Source of the DNA: Bin55 sp965116055
GTDB lineage: Bacteria; Pseudomonadota; Gammaproteobacteria; Pseudomonadales; Azotimanducaceae
Reading direction: 5' to 3'
Assembly: GCA_965116055.1 (NCBI GenBank)
Contig: OZ220466.1
Span: forward strand, 186,001 to 250,000
DNA length: 64,000 bases
Part shown: positions 55,670-64,000 of the stretch, piece by piece
How positions within the stretch are numbered: position 1 is the stretch's first letter
Layout: every line of letters starts with the position of its first letter
Position numbers and translations under genes: made by a program
The notes under the pieces: generated by a model
What the model was told of the DNA's origin: nothing
The model's database searches: none
The model's input: the letters and a program-made list of their open reading frames with translations, nothing else

Positions 55670-57079
55670 ATGAGCAAACCGAATATCGTCGTCATCTTTA
55701 CCGACGACCAACGTTTCGACACGATTCATAGCCTCGGCAACGAGCACATTCACACGCCCAATATTGATCGCCTGGTCAGGCGCGGCACAACCTTCACTCA
55801 AGCTCACATTCCATGCGGTACGCACGGCGCTATCTGCATGCCCAGTCGCGCCATGTTGCATACTGGGCGATCACTCTTTCGATTACACGATTCAGGAAGC
55901 AGTATTCCACGCGATCACACGATGCTTGGCGAGACCTTGCGCGATGCGGGTTATCGCACCTGGGGTTGCGGCAAATGGCATAACGGTCGCGAAGCATTCA
56001 ATCGCTCGTTTGATGACGGTGACGAGATCTATTTCGGTGGCATGGCGGACCATTGGAACGTGCCTGCATATCACTATGACCCAAGCGGTGCATATGACAC
56101 ACGACTCGCATATATCCCAGAACCGACGGCGTTTGGCAATAACCACATCGCTTGGCGCGATTGCGACCATGTTCATTCGGGCTGCCACTCAAGCGAAATT
56201 TTGTGTAGCGCAGCGGCCGACTACATCAAGCGCCAAGACGGCAAGCAACCGTTTTTTGCGTATGTGGCGCTCTTAGCGCCCCACGATCCGCGTACTATGC
56301 CGCAACGGTACTTGGACTTGTATCCATTCGAATCGCAGGCTTTACCGCCTAATTGTCTCGGTGCCCATCCCTTCGACAATGGTTCGCTGCATATCCGAGA
56401 CGAACTGCTCGCAGAGTTTCCACGCACTCCGGAGGAGTTGCGCCGCCATAACGCCGAGTATTACGCCATGATCACGCATTTGGATCACGAAGTCGGTAAG
56501 GTGCTCAACGCTCTTGATGAGCAGGGTTTAACCGACAATACCATTGTCGTGTTTGCAGGCGACAACGGTTTAGCGGTAGGCCAACACGGCCTGATGGGTA
56601 AACAAAACTGCTATGAACATAGCGTACATGTGCCGCTGATATTTGCCGGGCCTGGTATACCCGAAAACCAACGGACAGGTGCGTACGTCTACCTGTTTGA
56701 CATCTACGCAACCCTTTGCGAACTGCTTGATATTGATCGTCCAGCCTCGGTTGAAGGGCAGAGTTTGGTCAGTGCGATACAAGATCCTTCGCAACGTGTT
56801 CGAGACTACTTGTACTTCGCTTACATTAGCACTCAACGCGCGATCAAATCTAGAACGCATAAACTGATTGAGTATCGAGTTCGCGACAAGGAACCGCAAA
56901 CCCAGCTGTTCGATCTCACGGCCGACCCATGGGAACAGCACAATCTCATCGCGCAGCCTGAAATGCATGCTGTGTGCACTGAACTGCGAACACAACTACA
57001 CGCGTATCGCGATGACTGGGAAGCTGATTTCACAGGACGTGGTTCCACATTCTGGGAAAAATACGCCGCTGCGGCCTAG
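55670..57079 (+). CDS. Sulfatase family protein (formylglycine type)
   Basis: Alkaline-phosphatase-superfamily hydrolase, 469 residues from ATG 55670, which directly precedes the conserved SKPNIVVIFTDDQRFDTIHS; an upstream start would add 46 unrelated residues. The metal-binding DD is at 12-13, the nucleophile motif C-x-P-S-R is CMPSR with Cys56, expected to be changed to formylglycine. VVFAGDNGLAVGQHGLMGK and a YEHSVHVPLIFAGPGI segment follow. No signal peptide, so it may be cytoplasmic. Substrate could be an organic sulfate ester, sulfated sugar or choline sulfate; not determinable here. Confidence 0.93.
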   Translation: MSKPNIVVIFTDDQRFDTIHSLGNEHIHTPNIDRLVRRGTTFTQAHIPCGTHGAICMPSRAMLHTGRSLFRLHDSGSSIPRDHTMLGETLRDAGYRTWGCGKWHNGREAFNRSFDDGDEIYFGGMADHWNVPAYHYDPSGAYDTRLAYIPEPTAFGNNHIAWRDCDHVHSGCHSSEILCSAAADYIKRQDGKQPFFAYVALLAPHDPRTMPQRYLDLYPFESQALPPNCLGAHPFDNGSLHIRDELLAEFPRTPEELRRHNAEYYAMITHLDHEVGKVLNALDEQGLTDNTIVVFAGDNGLAVGQHGLMGKQNCYEHSVHVPLIFAGPGIPENQRTGAYVYLFDIYATLCELLDIDRPASVEGQSLVSAIQDPSQRVRDYLYFAYISTQRAIKSRTHKLIEYRVRDKEPQTQLFDLTADPWEQHNLIAQPEMHAVCTELRTQLHAYRDDWEADFTGRGSTFWEKYAAAA

Positions 57080-57103
57080 AGCTCCTGCACAAGGTAGAAC
57101 GTC

Positions 57104-57985
57104 ATGCCCCATTACCAATCCGCGATCTTCGAAGAAGGAACCGCCCACCATCTGTTCCTTGAGTTCGACATCACAGTGGCTACAAAGGTATTGCCAGGCC
57201 TTGAGTTACACACAACCCCCATCCCGCATGTGCACGAAACATTCGCATTCAGCGATAACGCCCTGGCTACAGTACCTCACGTATCCACACCGCCGGATTT
57301 TCAAGCATTCGAGACGATCGTTGGGCGCGACGAAAAGATTGCACCCAGTACGCAGGCACATATCTTCATTTGGATTCATGGCAATCAACGAGACGAGGTG
57401 TTCGAGCGCGGTTACGCTTGGGGACAAGCTCTGCAACCCGTCGCGAAATTGCAGCGTGAACAACACGGGTTTCTATATCGCGATAGCCGCGACCTTACGG
57501 GATTCATTGACGGCAGCGCTAATCCGAAGTCAGACACTCGCCTGGATGTGGCCTTGATTCCGACAGGCGAACAAGCCGGCGGTAGTTTTGTGCTCGCGCA
57601 GCGCTGGTTGCATAACTTACCCGCATTTCACGCTTTACCCGTCGAATCGCAAGAACAGGTCATCGGCCGCACGAAACAAACCAGCATTGAATTAGATGCC
57701 GAGCACATGCCGCCAGATAGTCATGTGAGCCGCACCGACCTCAAACGCCATGGGCAGGCCGTCAAAATCTATCGACGCAGTACCCCCACTGGAGGCATTA
57801 CTGACCCGGGTTTATTTTTTCTCGCATTCAGTGCGGACCTACAACGATTTCATTGGCTATTGGATTCGATGTTCGGCAACGCAGACGATGGCATTTCTGA
57901 TCATCTGCTAGCGTACTCGAAACCTCTGTCTGGCAGTTTCTACTTCGCGCCGAATACGCAAGATCTACAACGCATATTTTCATAG
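57104..57985 (+). CDS. Dyp-type haem peroxidase
   Basis: 293 residues, dye-decolourising peroxidase family. The catalytic GxxDG motif is in TGFIDGSANP, with the Asp. The haem-side histidine is expected in the PPDSHVSRTDLKRHGQAVKI segment, and YRRSTPTGG is the typical arginine stretch. No signal peptide or twin arginine, so it is cytoplasmic or needs a carrier. It lies 24 bp after the sulfatase on the same strand, perhaps an operon. Confidence 0.93.
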   Translation: MPHYQSAIFEEGTAHHLFLEFDITVATKVLPGLELHTTPIPHVHETFAFSDNALATVPHVSTPPDFQAFETIVGRDEKIAPSTQAHIFIWIHGNQRDEVFERGYAWGQALQPVAKLQREQHGFLYRDSRDLTGFIDGSANPKSDTRLDVALIPTGEQAGGSFVLAQRWLHNLPAFHALPVESQEQVIGRTKQTSIELDAEHMPPDSHVSRTDLKRHGQAVKIYRRSTPTGGITDPGLFFLAFSADLQRFHWLLDSMFGNADDGISDHLLAYSKPLSGSFYFAPNTQDLQRIFS

Positions 57986-58014
57986 CCCCTTGAATTCAAA
58001 CTAGAAACCAGCTC

Positions 58015-58977
58015 TTGACACGCATCGCGTTCGTGATTGACCCTCTGGGTTCGCTACATCCGAAAAAAGATTCAACGCTTGCCATGATGTGGGCGGCACA
58101 GCGTCGGGGATGGGAGGTGCACACGTTAGAGCCTCGCGACCTCGCATGGCAAGATGGCGAAGTTACAGTTTCTTCACGTCGTAGCGAACTTACTGCCGCA
58201 CCGGATGAACTCGAAAGCTCCGCCTCCCCTTTCAAAGTTGCCGACCCAGTTCGAGCATCAGCGCAAGCCTTCGATATGGTGTTGATGCGTAAAGATCCAC
58301 CGTTCGACATGAATTACATTGCAACCACTTATCTACTTGAACAAGCTGAGCAGGCCGGCGTGCTGGTCGTGAATAAACCAGCCAGTCTGCGCGATTGCAA
58401 CGAAAAATTCTTTACAACCTCGTTTCCAGCCTTACTGCCTCGTCAAATCGTCGCAAGTCGTATTGACGAGCTCACCGCGTTTCATGACGCTTGCGGCGAT
58501 ACGATCTTTAAACCACTTGATGGCATGGGCGGCAAAGGTATCTTCCGCGTGCAGCAGGATGATCCGAATTTAAATGTGATCTTGGAGACTCTAACGCACA
58601 ACGAATCAACCCCAATCATCGGTCAGCAGTATCTATCGGCAATCAAGGATGGCGACAAACGGATCTTGTTGATTGACGGGGAACCCATTCCCTATAGTTT
58701 GGCACGCATCCCCAAAGCTGGTGAATCGCGCGGTAACCTTGCCGCCGGCGGGACAGGTGTAGCGCAACCATTAACTGAGCGCGATCGCAAGATCGCCGAA
58801 GCCGTTGCGCCTGAACTCATCCGCCGCGGTCTGGTCTTTACCGGTATTGACGTGATAGGTGAATGGCTAACCGAGATTAACGTGACGTGTCCCACTTGCA
58901 TCCGCGAACTTGACCGAGCATGCGGTCTCGACATCGCCATGGATTTGTTGGCATGTCTGGAAAGAAAACTGCCGTGA
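58015..58977 (+). CDS. gshB: Glutathione synthetase GshB
   Basis: ATP-grasp ligase joining gamma-glutamylcysteine and glycine, 320 residues. FVIDPLGSLHPKKDSTLAMM, then MNYIATTYLLE, FKPLDGMGGKGIFRV and INVTCPTCIRELDRACGLDI, where homologues usually read NVTSPTGI; the two Cys replacements are unusual. The start is TTG at 58015, as the family's first residues (TRIAFVID) begin there. It opens the housekeeping run gshB-tonB-yqgE-ruvX found in many gammaproteobacteria. Confidence 0.96.
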   Translation: MTRIAFVIDPLGSLHPKKDSTLAMMWAAQRRGWEVHTLEPRDLAWQDGEVTVSSRRSELTAAPDELESSASPFKVADPVRASAQAFDMVLMRKDPPFDMNYIATTYLLEQAEQAGVLVVNKPASLRDCNEKFFTTSFPALLPRQIVASRIDELTAFHDACGDTIFKPLDGMGGKGIFRVQQDDPNLNVILETLTHNESTPIIGQQYLSAIKDGDKRILLIDGEPIPYSLARIPKAGESRGNLAAGGTGVAQPLTERDRKIAEAVAPELIRRGLVFTGIDVIGEWLTEINVTCPTCIRELDRACGLDIAMDLLACLERKLP

Positions 58978-59660
58978 TCGTAGCTGCGACTCGTTTCGAC
59001 GATACGCTTGCCATCTCGCTTGCGGTTTCCATCATGCTTCACATTGCGGTCGTCATATGGTGGGCATTCACCGATCACCATGCCAACGATGTTGTAAGCA
59101 ACTCCATCAACTTACGCCTAAACGCGGTTGCGCCGACACCGGTTGTCCCCCAACCTCCAGCGCCATCCGCACCTATGCGCAAACCGGTGAGTGCACCGTC
59201 GCCTGCCATCACAGGCATAGTGGAGACTGACGAACCAGTTGTTGTGGCCGTGCCAACCGTACGAGAGATACCGTCTCCTAGCGCCGTCAACTTTGACGAC
59301 CTTCGTGCCTACATTGAGACGCGGGCAGACGCTGAGATGCCAACGCTTGAACCTGCAGTCGACCTCGCGGCGCAATATAAAAAGCGCTGGCATCGTCGCG
59401 TGCAACGCATCGCTCAACTTAATTATCCCTCAGCTGCATCACAAGTGGAGTCGCCGGGCCTACTCGCGTTAAATGTGGCAATCAATACCCAGGGCGCGCT
59501 CGCGCACGTTAGCGTCGCCCAGTCTTCAGGCTACGAGCCGTTGGATTTGGCGGCCTTATCGATCGTTCGTCAAGCAGCTCCATTCGAGCCTCTACCACAG
59601 AACTTACCACGCACGGATGAGCTATTTCAGTTCACGTCCACCTGGGAATTTCGCCGTTAA
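58953..59660 (+). CDS. TonB-like energy transducer
   Basis: 235 residues from ATG 58953, overlapping the end of gshB by 25 bases (an upstream start adds 11 residues). It has one N-terminal membrane helix (LAVSIMLHIAVVIWWAF), a proline-rich periplasmic stretch near residues 50-75 and a TonB C-terminal domain (LALNVAINTQGALAHVSVAQ, then SIVRQAAPFEPLP). It would transmit proton-motive force to outer-membrane receptors; ExbB/ExbD genes are not in the window. Position between gshB and yqgE is as in pseudomonads. Confidence 0.9.
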   Translation: MSGKKTAVIVAATRFDDTLAISLAVSIMLHIAVVIWWAFTDHHANDVVSNSINLRLNAVAPTPVVPQPPAPSAPMRKPVSAPSPAITGIVETDEPVVVAVPTVREIPSPSAVNFDDLRAYIETRADAEMPTLEPAVDLAAQYKKRWHRRVQRIAQLNYPSAASQVESPGLLALNVAINTQGALAHVSVAQSSGYEPLDLAALSIVRQAAPFEPLPQNLPRTDELFQFTSTWEFRR

Positions 59661-59692
59661 ACGAATGGATTCTGTATATAGTTTGAATTAGT

Positions 59693-60262
59693 ATGAAAAG
59701 CCTCTCCAATCAGTTCTTACTGCCCTTACCGGACCAAGACGGCTCCTATTTCGATGGGTCGTTAACTTATATTTGCTCGCACAGCGAGGCAGGAGCATCC
59801 GGCTTGATCGTTAATCGACCCACACCAATCGATTTGAATAAACTGTTCGAATTCATTGAGCTCAAACGTTCAATGAAAGGCGCACCAAAAGTATTCGAAG
59901 GAGGCCCTGTCGAGAGGAACGCACCAAGCGTATTGCACACCGACGACGTGATGGTGGAAGGCGCGATCCCCCTCGGCCATGAGTTAGGATTGACGCTCCC
60001 TGTTGAGGACACAGCCTTTCAAACGCTGCTCGAACGTATATCTGCAGGCGAAGGACCTGAGAAATTTATGGTGATGCTCGGTTACGCCGGTTGGCATCGC
60101 GGGCAGCTTGATGACGAAATCAATCACAATGTATGGTTGACCTGTCCGAGCACACACGAATTGCTTTTTGAGGAGCCGGTCGGGCTGCGCGCCAACGCCG
60201 CGGCAAGATCGATCGGGATTGATCTTGATCTGCTGTCCGGCGACTCCTCTGGGTTTGCGTAA
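59693..60262 (+). CDS. yqgE: UPF0301 protein YqgE/AlgH
   Basis: 189 residues, conserved family of unknown biochemical role (AlgH was linked to alginate regulation in Pseudomonas). The YFDGSLTYICSHSEAGASG segment followed by LIVNRP and VFEGGPVERNAPSVLHTD, then KFMVMLGYAGWHRGQLDDEI, is diagnostic. Length and start are normal. It precedes ruvX with overlapping ends, as in many gammaproteobacteria. Confidence 0.95.
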   Translation: MKSLSNQFLLPLPDQDGSYFDGSLTYICSHSEAGASGLIVNRPTPIDLNKLFEFIELKRSMKGAPKVFEGGPVERNAPSVLHTDDVMVEGAIPLGHELGLTLPVEDTAFQTLLERISAGEGPEKFMVMLGYAGWHRGQLDDEINHNVWLTCPSTHELLFEEPVGLRANAAARSIGIDLDLLSGDSSGFA

Positions 60263-60695
60263 ACCATTGGCGCATTCGGGCCCTGAGGCGACTGGGTCGG
60301 TCAGTACCGCGCTTGCATTCGACTGGGGCAAACGTCGCATCGGCGTTGCCTTGATTGCGAAACCGCACCAGGTTGCGATCCCGCTCAAAACCATTGACGC
60401 CATCCGCGGTTATGCCGACCATACCCAACTGGACGCGCTGATTCGTGACTACGACCCGGAGGTGTTCATCGTCGGTTTACCACAAAATATGAACAGTACG
60501 GTTGCGCCGGAGACGAAACACGCTCAACGCTTTGGAAATCATCTTGCCAAACGCTACGCCAGACCGATCGCGTTCGTTGATGAGCGTTTGACGACGCGCG
60601 AGGCTATTGACCGCAGCCCAACCGGCCAGTCGGATCACCGTCTTGCCGCTTTGGCCATCGCTGAGACATGGATTGCTGAACAGGCGACCGCATGA
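60255..60695 (+). CDS. ruvX: Holliday junction resolvase-like RuvX (YqgF)
   Basis: RNase H-fold protein acting on rRNA 16S 5'-end maturation and possibly on DNA junctions. FDWGKRRIGVALIAKPHQV holds the first Asp, VFIVGLPQNMNS follows, FVDERLTTREAI holds the Glu/Asp area, and SDHRLAALAIAETW the last Asp. No ATG stands near the true N-terminus, so TTG 60255 (146 residues, overlapping yqgE by eight bases) is the best guess; TTG 60267 is also possible. Confidence 0.9.
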   Translation: MRKPLAHSGPEATGSVSTALAFDWGKRRIGVALIAKPHQVAIPLKTIDAIRGYADHTQLDALIRDYDPEVFIVGLPQNMNSTVAPETKHAQRFGNHLAKRYARPIAFVDERLTTREAIDRSPTGQSDHRLAALAIAETWIAEQATA

Positions 60696-61420
60696 ATCAA
60701 GCCCGTAGTCATACCGTCGCCGTGGATGAGCCGTATGCAAAACTCCGCCAAATTCGCGAACGCATCGCGCAAACGGCATGCCAAATAGGTATTGCGTCCG
60801 ACGATATTCGCATCGTTGGCGCATCGAAACGCCAAACCGTCACCGCGATAAGAGCGTTCGCCGCCGCCGGTTTACGCTCGTGCGGCGAAAACTATCTTCA
60901 AGAAGCGATCTCGAAACAAGACGCACTCTCGGATTTAGACCTTGAATGGCATTTCATCGGGCACATTCAAACGAATAAAGCAAAACAAGTAGCCGAACGC
61001 TTTGCTTGGGTACAAACGATCGACAGTCTCCGTATCGCGCAGCGATTAAGCGACGCCCGGCTCAAGCACAACCCGCAACAACCCTTGGAATGTTGCATCC
61101 AGGTTAATGTAGACGACGAACCCCAGAAGGCGGGTGTCGACCGAGCAACATTTGATGCGCTTGTCGCCGGAGTGGGCAAGTTACCCGGCTTGCGGTTGCG
61201 CGGCGTGATGGCGATTCCGACACCGCACCCTTGCCTTGAGCAAAGAATCGCGTCTTTTCGGCGTGTCAAGGCGCTCTTCGACTGGGCATCACCGCTACGA
61301 ACTGAATACTGGGACACAATCTCAATGGGCATGTCCGACGACTATCTCACGGCGGTCCGCTGCGGCGCCAATGTCGTGCGTTTAGGAACTGCACTATTCG
61401 GACCGAGGCCGCCACAATGA
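60692..61420 (+). CDS. yggS: YggS family PLP homeostasis protein
   Basis: 242 residues; binds pyridoxal phosphate and helps regulate vitamin B6 balance. The PLP lysine lies in IRIVGASKRQT, where VSK is usual, followed by SCGENYLQEAISK, WHFIGHIQTNKAKQ, GLRLRGVMAIPTP and TISMGMSDDYLTAV. The ATG overlaps the ruvX stop (ATGA) and its stop overlaps proC (ATGA), so translation is coupled through the run. Confidence 0.95.
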   Translation: MNQARSHTVAVDEPYAKLRQIRERIAQTACQIGIASDDIRIVGASKRQTVTAIRAFAAAGLRSCGENYLQEAISKQDALSDLDLEWHFIGHIQTNKAKQVAERFAWVQTIDSLRIAQRLSDARLKHNPQQPLECCIQVNVDDEPQKAGVDRATFDALVAGVGKLPGLRLRGVMAIPTPHPCLEQRIASFRRVKALFDWASPLRTEYWDTISMGMSDDYLTAVRCGANVVRLGTALFGPRPPQ

Positions 61421-62211
61421 CGCACATTGCCCTGATTGGTGGTGGCAACATGGGTTACGCGCTCGCGCTCGGTATTAAAAAAGCGCGTCCTGATGATGTA
61501 CTCAGCGTCGCTGATCCCATCCCCGCGCAACGCAAACGATTCCATGTACAAGGTGTCCACACGACACCATCAAATATCGAAGCCGTTCGCGATGCGGAAA
61601 TTGTCATCCTGGCAGTCAAACCGCAAATTGTCGACACCGTCACAGCGGAGCTGCGTCCTGTATTGCAAACGCAACTGATCGTGTCCATCGTAGCGGGAGT
61701 GCCACTTACCAAGTTAAATCGGCAGTTGGGCAAGTCGACGCCGATTGTACGCTGTATGCCAAACACGCCGGCATTGATCGGCAAGGGGATCACTGGGATG
61801 AAAGCGAACGCCTACGTCTCCACGACGCAACGAGATCTTGCGGCCTTGATTCTCAGCGTATGTGGCGAAGTATTATGGCTTGAATCCGACGACGATCTTG
61901 ACAAGGTGACCGCCTTATCTGGTAGCGGGCCGGCCTATTTTTTCTACGTGATTGAATCGCTCGTAGCTGCTGGCGAAGCCATGGGTTTAAGTCGCGATGC
62001 TGCCATGAAGCTGGTGACGCAAACGGCGGTTGGGGCAAGCGCGATGACAGCTCAAGACGGCAGCGACCCGCGGCAGTTACGAGCCAATGTGACGTCGCCA
62101 GGCGGCACAACCGAAGCCGCATTAAACCATCTTATTGCTGCTCAGGTCGACACTGAATTCATCGCGGCAGTCAATGCGGCGTATCGCCGTGCGCAAGAGC
62201 TTGCAGCATGA
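61417..62211 (+). CDS. proC: Pyrroline-5-carboxylate reductase ProC
   Basis: Last step of proline synthesis, NAD(P)H-dependent. 264 residues: Rossmann motif IALIGGGNMGYALALGI, VRCMPNTPALIGKGITGM and the C-terminal signature VTALSGSGPAYFFYVIESL plus VTSPGGTTEAALNHL. Start overlaps yggS (ATGA). The typical pairing yggS-proC-yggT is kept. Confidence 0.97.
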   Translation: MTHIALIGGGNMGYALALGIKKARPDDVLSVADPIPAQRKRFHVQGVHTTPSNIEAVRDAEIVILAVKPQIVDTVTAELRPVLQTQLIVSIVAGVPLTKLNRQLGKSTPIVRCMPNTPALIGKGITGMKANAYVSTTQRDLAALILSVCGEVLWLESDDDLDKVTALSGSGPAYFFYVIESLVAAGEAMGLSRDAAMKLVTQTAVGASAMTAQDGSDPRQLRANVTSPGGTTEAALNHLIAAQVDTEFIAAVNAAYRRAQELAA

Positions 62212-62348
62212 GCATAGCAGCAGACATAACCCAGACGATCACGACAACCGTACGCGGCCAACTATCCTTAACCACCTGTTGTCTACTCATTCGCACCGGC
62301 ATACGTTCGCTCGTTTGCGCCAACACCATGCCAGTTAACGTTCAGTAA
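62208..62348 (+). CDS. Possible 46-residue ORF between proC and yggT
   Basis: ATG overlaps the proC stop (ATGA), reading MSIAADITQTITTTVRGQLS and ending at a TAA at 62346-62348. No homologue known to me. The opposite strand also has a short frame with a membrane-like stretch (TVVVIVWVMSAAMLM), so the coding sense is unclear. Only the overlap supports it. Confidence 0.2.
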   Translation: MSIAADITQTITTTVRGQLSLTTCCLLIRTGIRSLVCANTMPVNVQ

Positions 62349-62369
62349 GAAGGATTTCTGCCTTAAGCA

Positions 62370-62948
62370 ATGGAATTATTGTTCTTCGTCCTTGAAATTG
62401 GGCTCGGTGTGGTGGCCATAGCCTGTTTGTTGCGCTTCTTGTTTCAACTGAGCCGTGTCAACCCCTTAAACATCGTGGTTGCCTCAACACGCCGCCTAAC
62501 GGACTCGTTTCTTAACCCTTTGCGCGCTTTCCTACCGGCTAATCGTCGTATTGATACAGCATCACTGTTCGTTGCTTGGCTAGCTATGTCAGGCCGCGTC
62601 GGTATCCAGATCTCGCACGCTGTCGCACAATCCGACTTGTTTCAATACAGCAACGCGACAACTTACCTAATCGCTTGTTTAGGTGGCAGTCTCATTCGGT
62701 TACTGCAATATACTGTATGGATCTTCATAGCCGCCATCATCGTGACCGTAATCTTGAGTTGGGTCGCACCTCATAGTACCTCGCCCTACGCGCACATAGC
62801 TAGGGAAATACCTTCAATCCTATTACGCCCCATACAAGGCCTACTACCGACACTTGGGACACTTGATTTTTCGCCTGCGATCGTGTTGCTCCTGCTCTTC
62901 GCAATCAATAGTCGCGTGATCCCCTGGCTCAACAGCTTGGTCTTCTAA
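62370..62948 (+). CDS. yggT: YggT family membrane protein
   Basis: 192 residues with two YggT units, each two hydrophobic helices: the first ends with RFLFQLSRVNPLNIVV, and a second with FIAAIIVTVILSWVAPHS and LLRPIQGLLPTLGTLDFSPA. Inner membrane, function linked to osmotic or ion homeostasis in some bacteria. It follows proC by 158 bp. Confidence 0.92.
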   Translation: MELLFFVLEIGLGVVAIACLLRFLFQLSRVNPLNIVVASTRRLTDSFLNPLRAFLPANRRIDTASLFVAWLAMSGRVGIQISHAVAQSDLFQYSNATTYLIACLGGSLIRLLQYTVWIFIAAIIVTVILSWVAPHSTSPYAHIAREIPSILLRPIQGLLPTLGTLDFSPAIVLLLLFAINSRVIPWLNSLVF

Positions 62949-63121
62949 TTGAAGTCCGGACGGCCGATATTCAACGTGTTTTGGGGTTTGAGAAGTACTC
63001 TTATATAAAATAATCGCGATTCACTCCGACGATCTCTTAAAGCAAAACCCAAATTGATTTATAGAGGCGACACGAGTATTTAATTGTAAAGTAAAAAGAA
63101 AAATGGAGTTGTACTAGAAAC

Positions 63122-64000
63122 ATGCTTTTACCACGCTACGAAGTTAATAATACCTCTATCAAAGCTCTATGCATACAGATCGAATTAGGCGAACTGGCTG
63201 TTCCTGAAATTCAACGCCCGTTCGTCTGGAACACTACCATGGTACGAGATTTCATTGATTCACTCTACCACGGTTATCCCGTCGGCTATCTGATTGCTTG
63301 GGAAAGTCCATCTGTCAGACTCAAGGATGGCACGCAAGTCCAGAACAAAACTTTATTAATAGACGGACAACAGCGCGTAACTGCACTTCGTGCCGCCATT
63401 TTGGGGAATCCAATCGTCGATAAAAACTATAACAAGAAAACCATTAGAATCGCGTTTCATCCATATGAAGAAAGATTTGAAGTTACCAATCCAGCTATTG
63501 AAAAAGACAAAACGTGGCTTCCTAATATTTCCGTACTTTTCCAGGACAATAAATCTCCGTTCGAAGTGGTCAAGGACTACTGCAAAGCTAACGCAATCAC
63601 GAATGAAAAACAACCTTACGAGGCAATCGATCGACTTTTTAGTATTCAAGGGAATTCGCTCGGTTTTATTAAGCTCCACGAAAATTTATCAATCGATATA
63701 GTCTCGGAGATATTTGCCCGCACTAATTCGAAAGGTGTAGGGCTCAACACTGCTGATTTCGCTATGACAAAGATGGCTGCAAACGAAACGCATCGCGGCC
63801 ATGAGCTCCGTAAGTGTATAGATTACTTCTGCCACCTTGCCATTGAACCAGACGCCTATGCCGATCTAATGAAGGATAAGCAATTTGCCGTAACTAAATA
63901 CTTCAAAGCTATGTCATGGCTAAAAGATAATAAAGATGACCTTTATGATCCATCCTATATCGACATGCTTCGGGTAACGTTCACATCGGAATTCAAACGT
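63122..64000 (+). CDS. DUF262 (GmrSD-type) restriction protein, cut by the window end
   Basis: The first 293 codons of a larger gene. DUF262 motifs are clear: VPEIQRPFVWNTTMVRDFID, SLYHGYPVGYLIAWE, LLIDGQQRVTALRAAI (the DGQQR ParB-like catalytic motif) and ARTNSKGVGLNTADFAMTKM. Such proteins, as GmrS or stand-alone GmrSD, restrict phage DNA with modified bases. The gene and its 170-bp upstream region are much richer in A+T than the neighbours, pointing to horizontal gain. The rest of the protein, including any DUF1524 HNH nuclease domain, lies outside the window. Confidence 0.92.
   Translation, partial: MLLPRYEVNNTSIKALCIQIELGELAVPEIQRPFVWNTTMVRDFIDSLYHGYPVGYLIAWESPSVRLKDGTQVQNKTLLIDGQQRVTALRAAILGNPIVDKNYNKKTIRIAFHPYEERFEVTNPAIEKDKTWLPNISVLFQDNKSPFEVVKDYCKANAITNEKQPYEAIDRLFSIQGNSLGFIKLHENLSIDIVSEIFARTNSKGVGLNTADFAMTKMAANETHRGHELRKCIDYFCHLAIEPDAYADLMKDKQFAVTKYFKAMSWLKDNKDDLYDPSYIDMLRVTFTSEFKR

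Overview
The window comes from a bacterial chromosome, most likely a gammaproteobacterium and plausibly marine. The evidence is the FabV-type enoyl-ACP reductase, the gshB-tonB-yqgE-ruvX gene order typical of that class, several PhyH dioxygenases, a formylglycine sulfatase and an OFA-family transporter. No rRNA or tRNA gene was recognised.

Layout. 1-8270 is ordinary chromosome: hemE and fabV (overlapping), an S9 peptidase, dapD, a secreted metzincin lipoprotein, and a small selenoprotein W-like gene read through an in-frame TGA with a candidate bSECIS hairpin. About 8290-33500 is a defence island of roughly 25 kb. It starts with a three-gene DISARM-related module: a DUF1998 helicase with a C-terminal nuclease-like domain, a DrmD-like SNF2 helicase, and an Eco57I/DrmMI-like adenine methyltransferase. 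The methyltransferase frame is broken after 31 perfect copies of a heptanucleotide; losing one copy would restore a protein of about 1,473 residues, so it looks phase-variable and is OFF here. Next come an unrecognised convergent gene, a DUF433 antitoxin with a decayed DUF5615 toxin, and an XRE-ImmA/IrrE regulator overlapping a PIN protein. Divergent from these, across a promoter carrying two matching palindromes, is a compact ubiquitin-like conjugation operon (Ubl, E2-like, JAB-E1 fusion). A large RecD-like helicase with a nuclease-like C-terminus ends the island.

33501-37835 is a second metzincin lipoprotein, a paralogue of the one at 5776-7971 but with nine instead of two disulfide-type beta repeats. 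The island therefore lies between two paralogues in the same orientation. 38538-44033 is a giant autotransporter. 44362-45940 holds a conserved hypothetical gene and a tnpB relic.

46095-57985 is metabolic: two PhyH dioxygenases, a class III aminotransferase, a periplasmic binding protein coupled to a CACHE-HAMP membrane protein and an OFA transporter, an acyl-CoA dehydrogenase, a coiled-coil membrane protein, a sulfatase and a DyP peroxidase. 58015-62948 is a tight housekeeping run: gshB, tonB-like, yqgE, ruvX, yggS, proC, yggT. The window ends inside an AT-rich DUF262 (GmrSD-type) gene that may open a second defence segment.

Functions are family assignments made by reading motifs. No database search was run.
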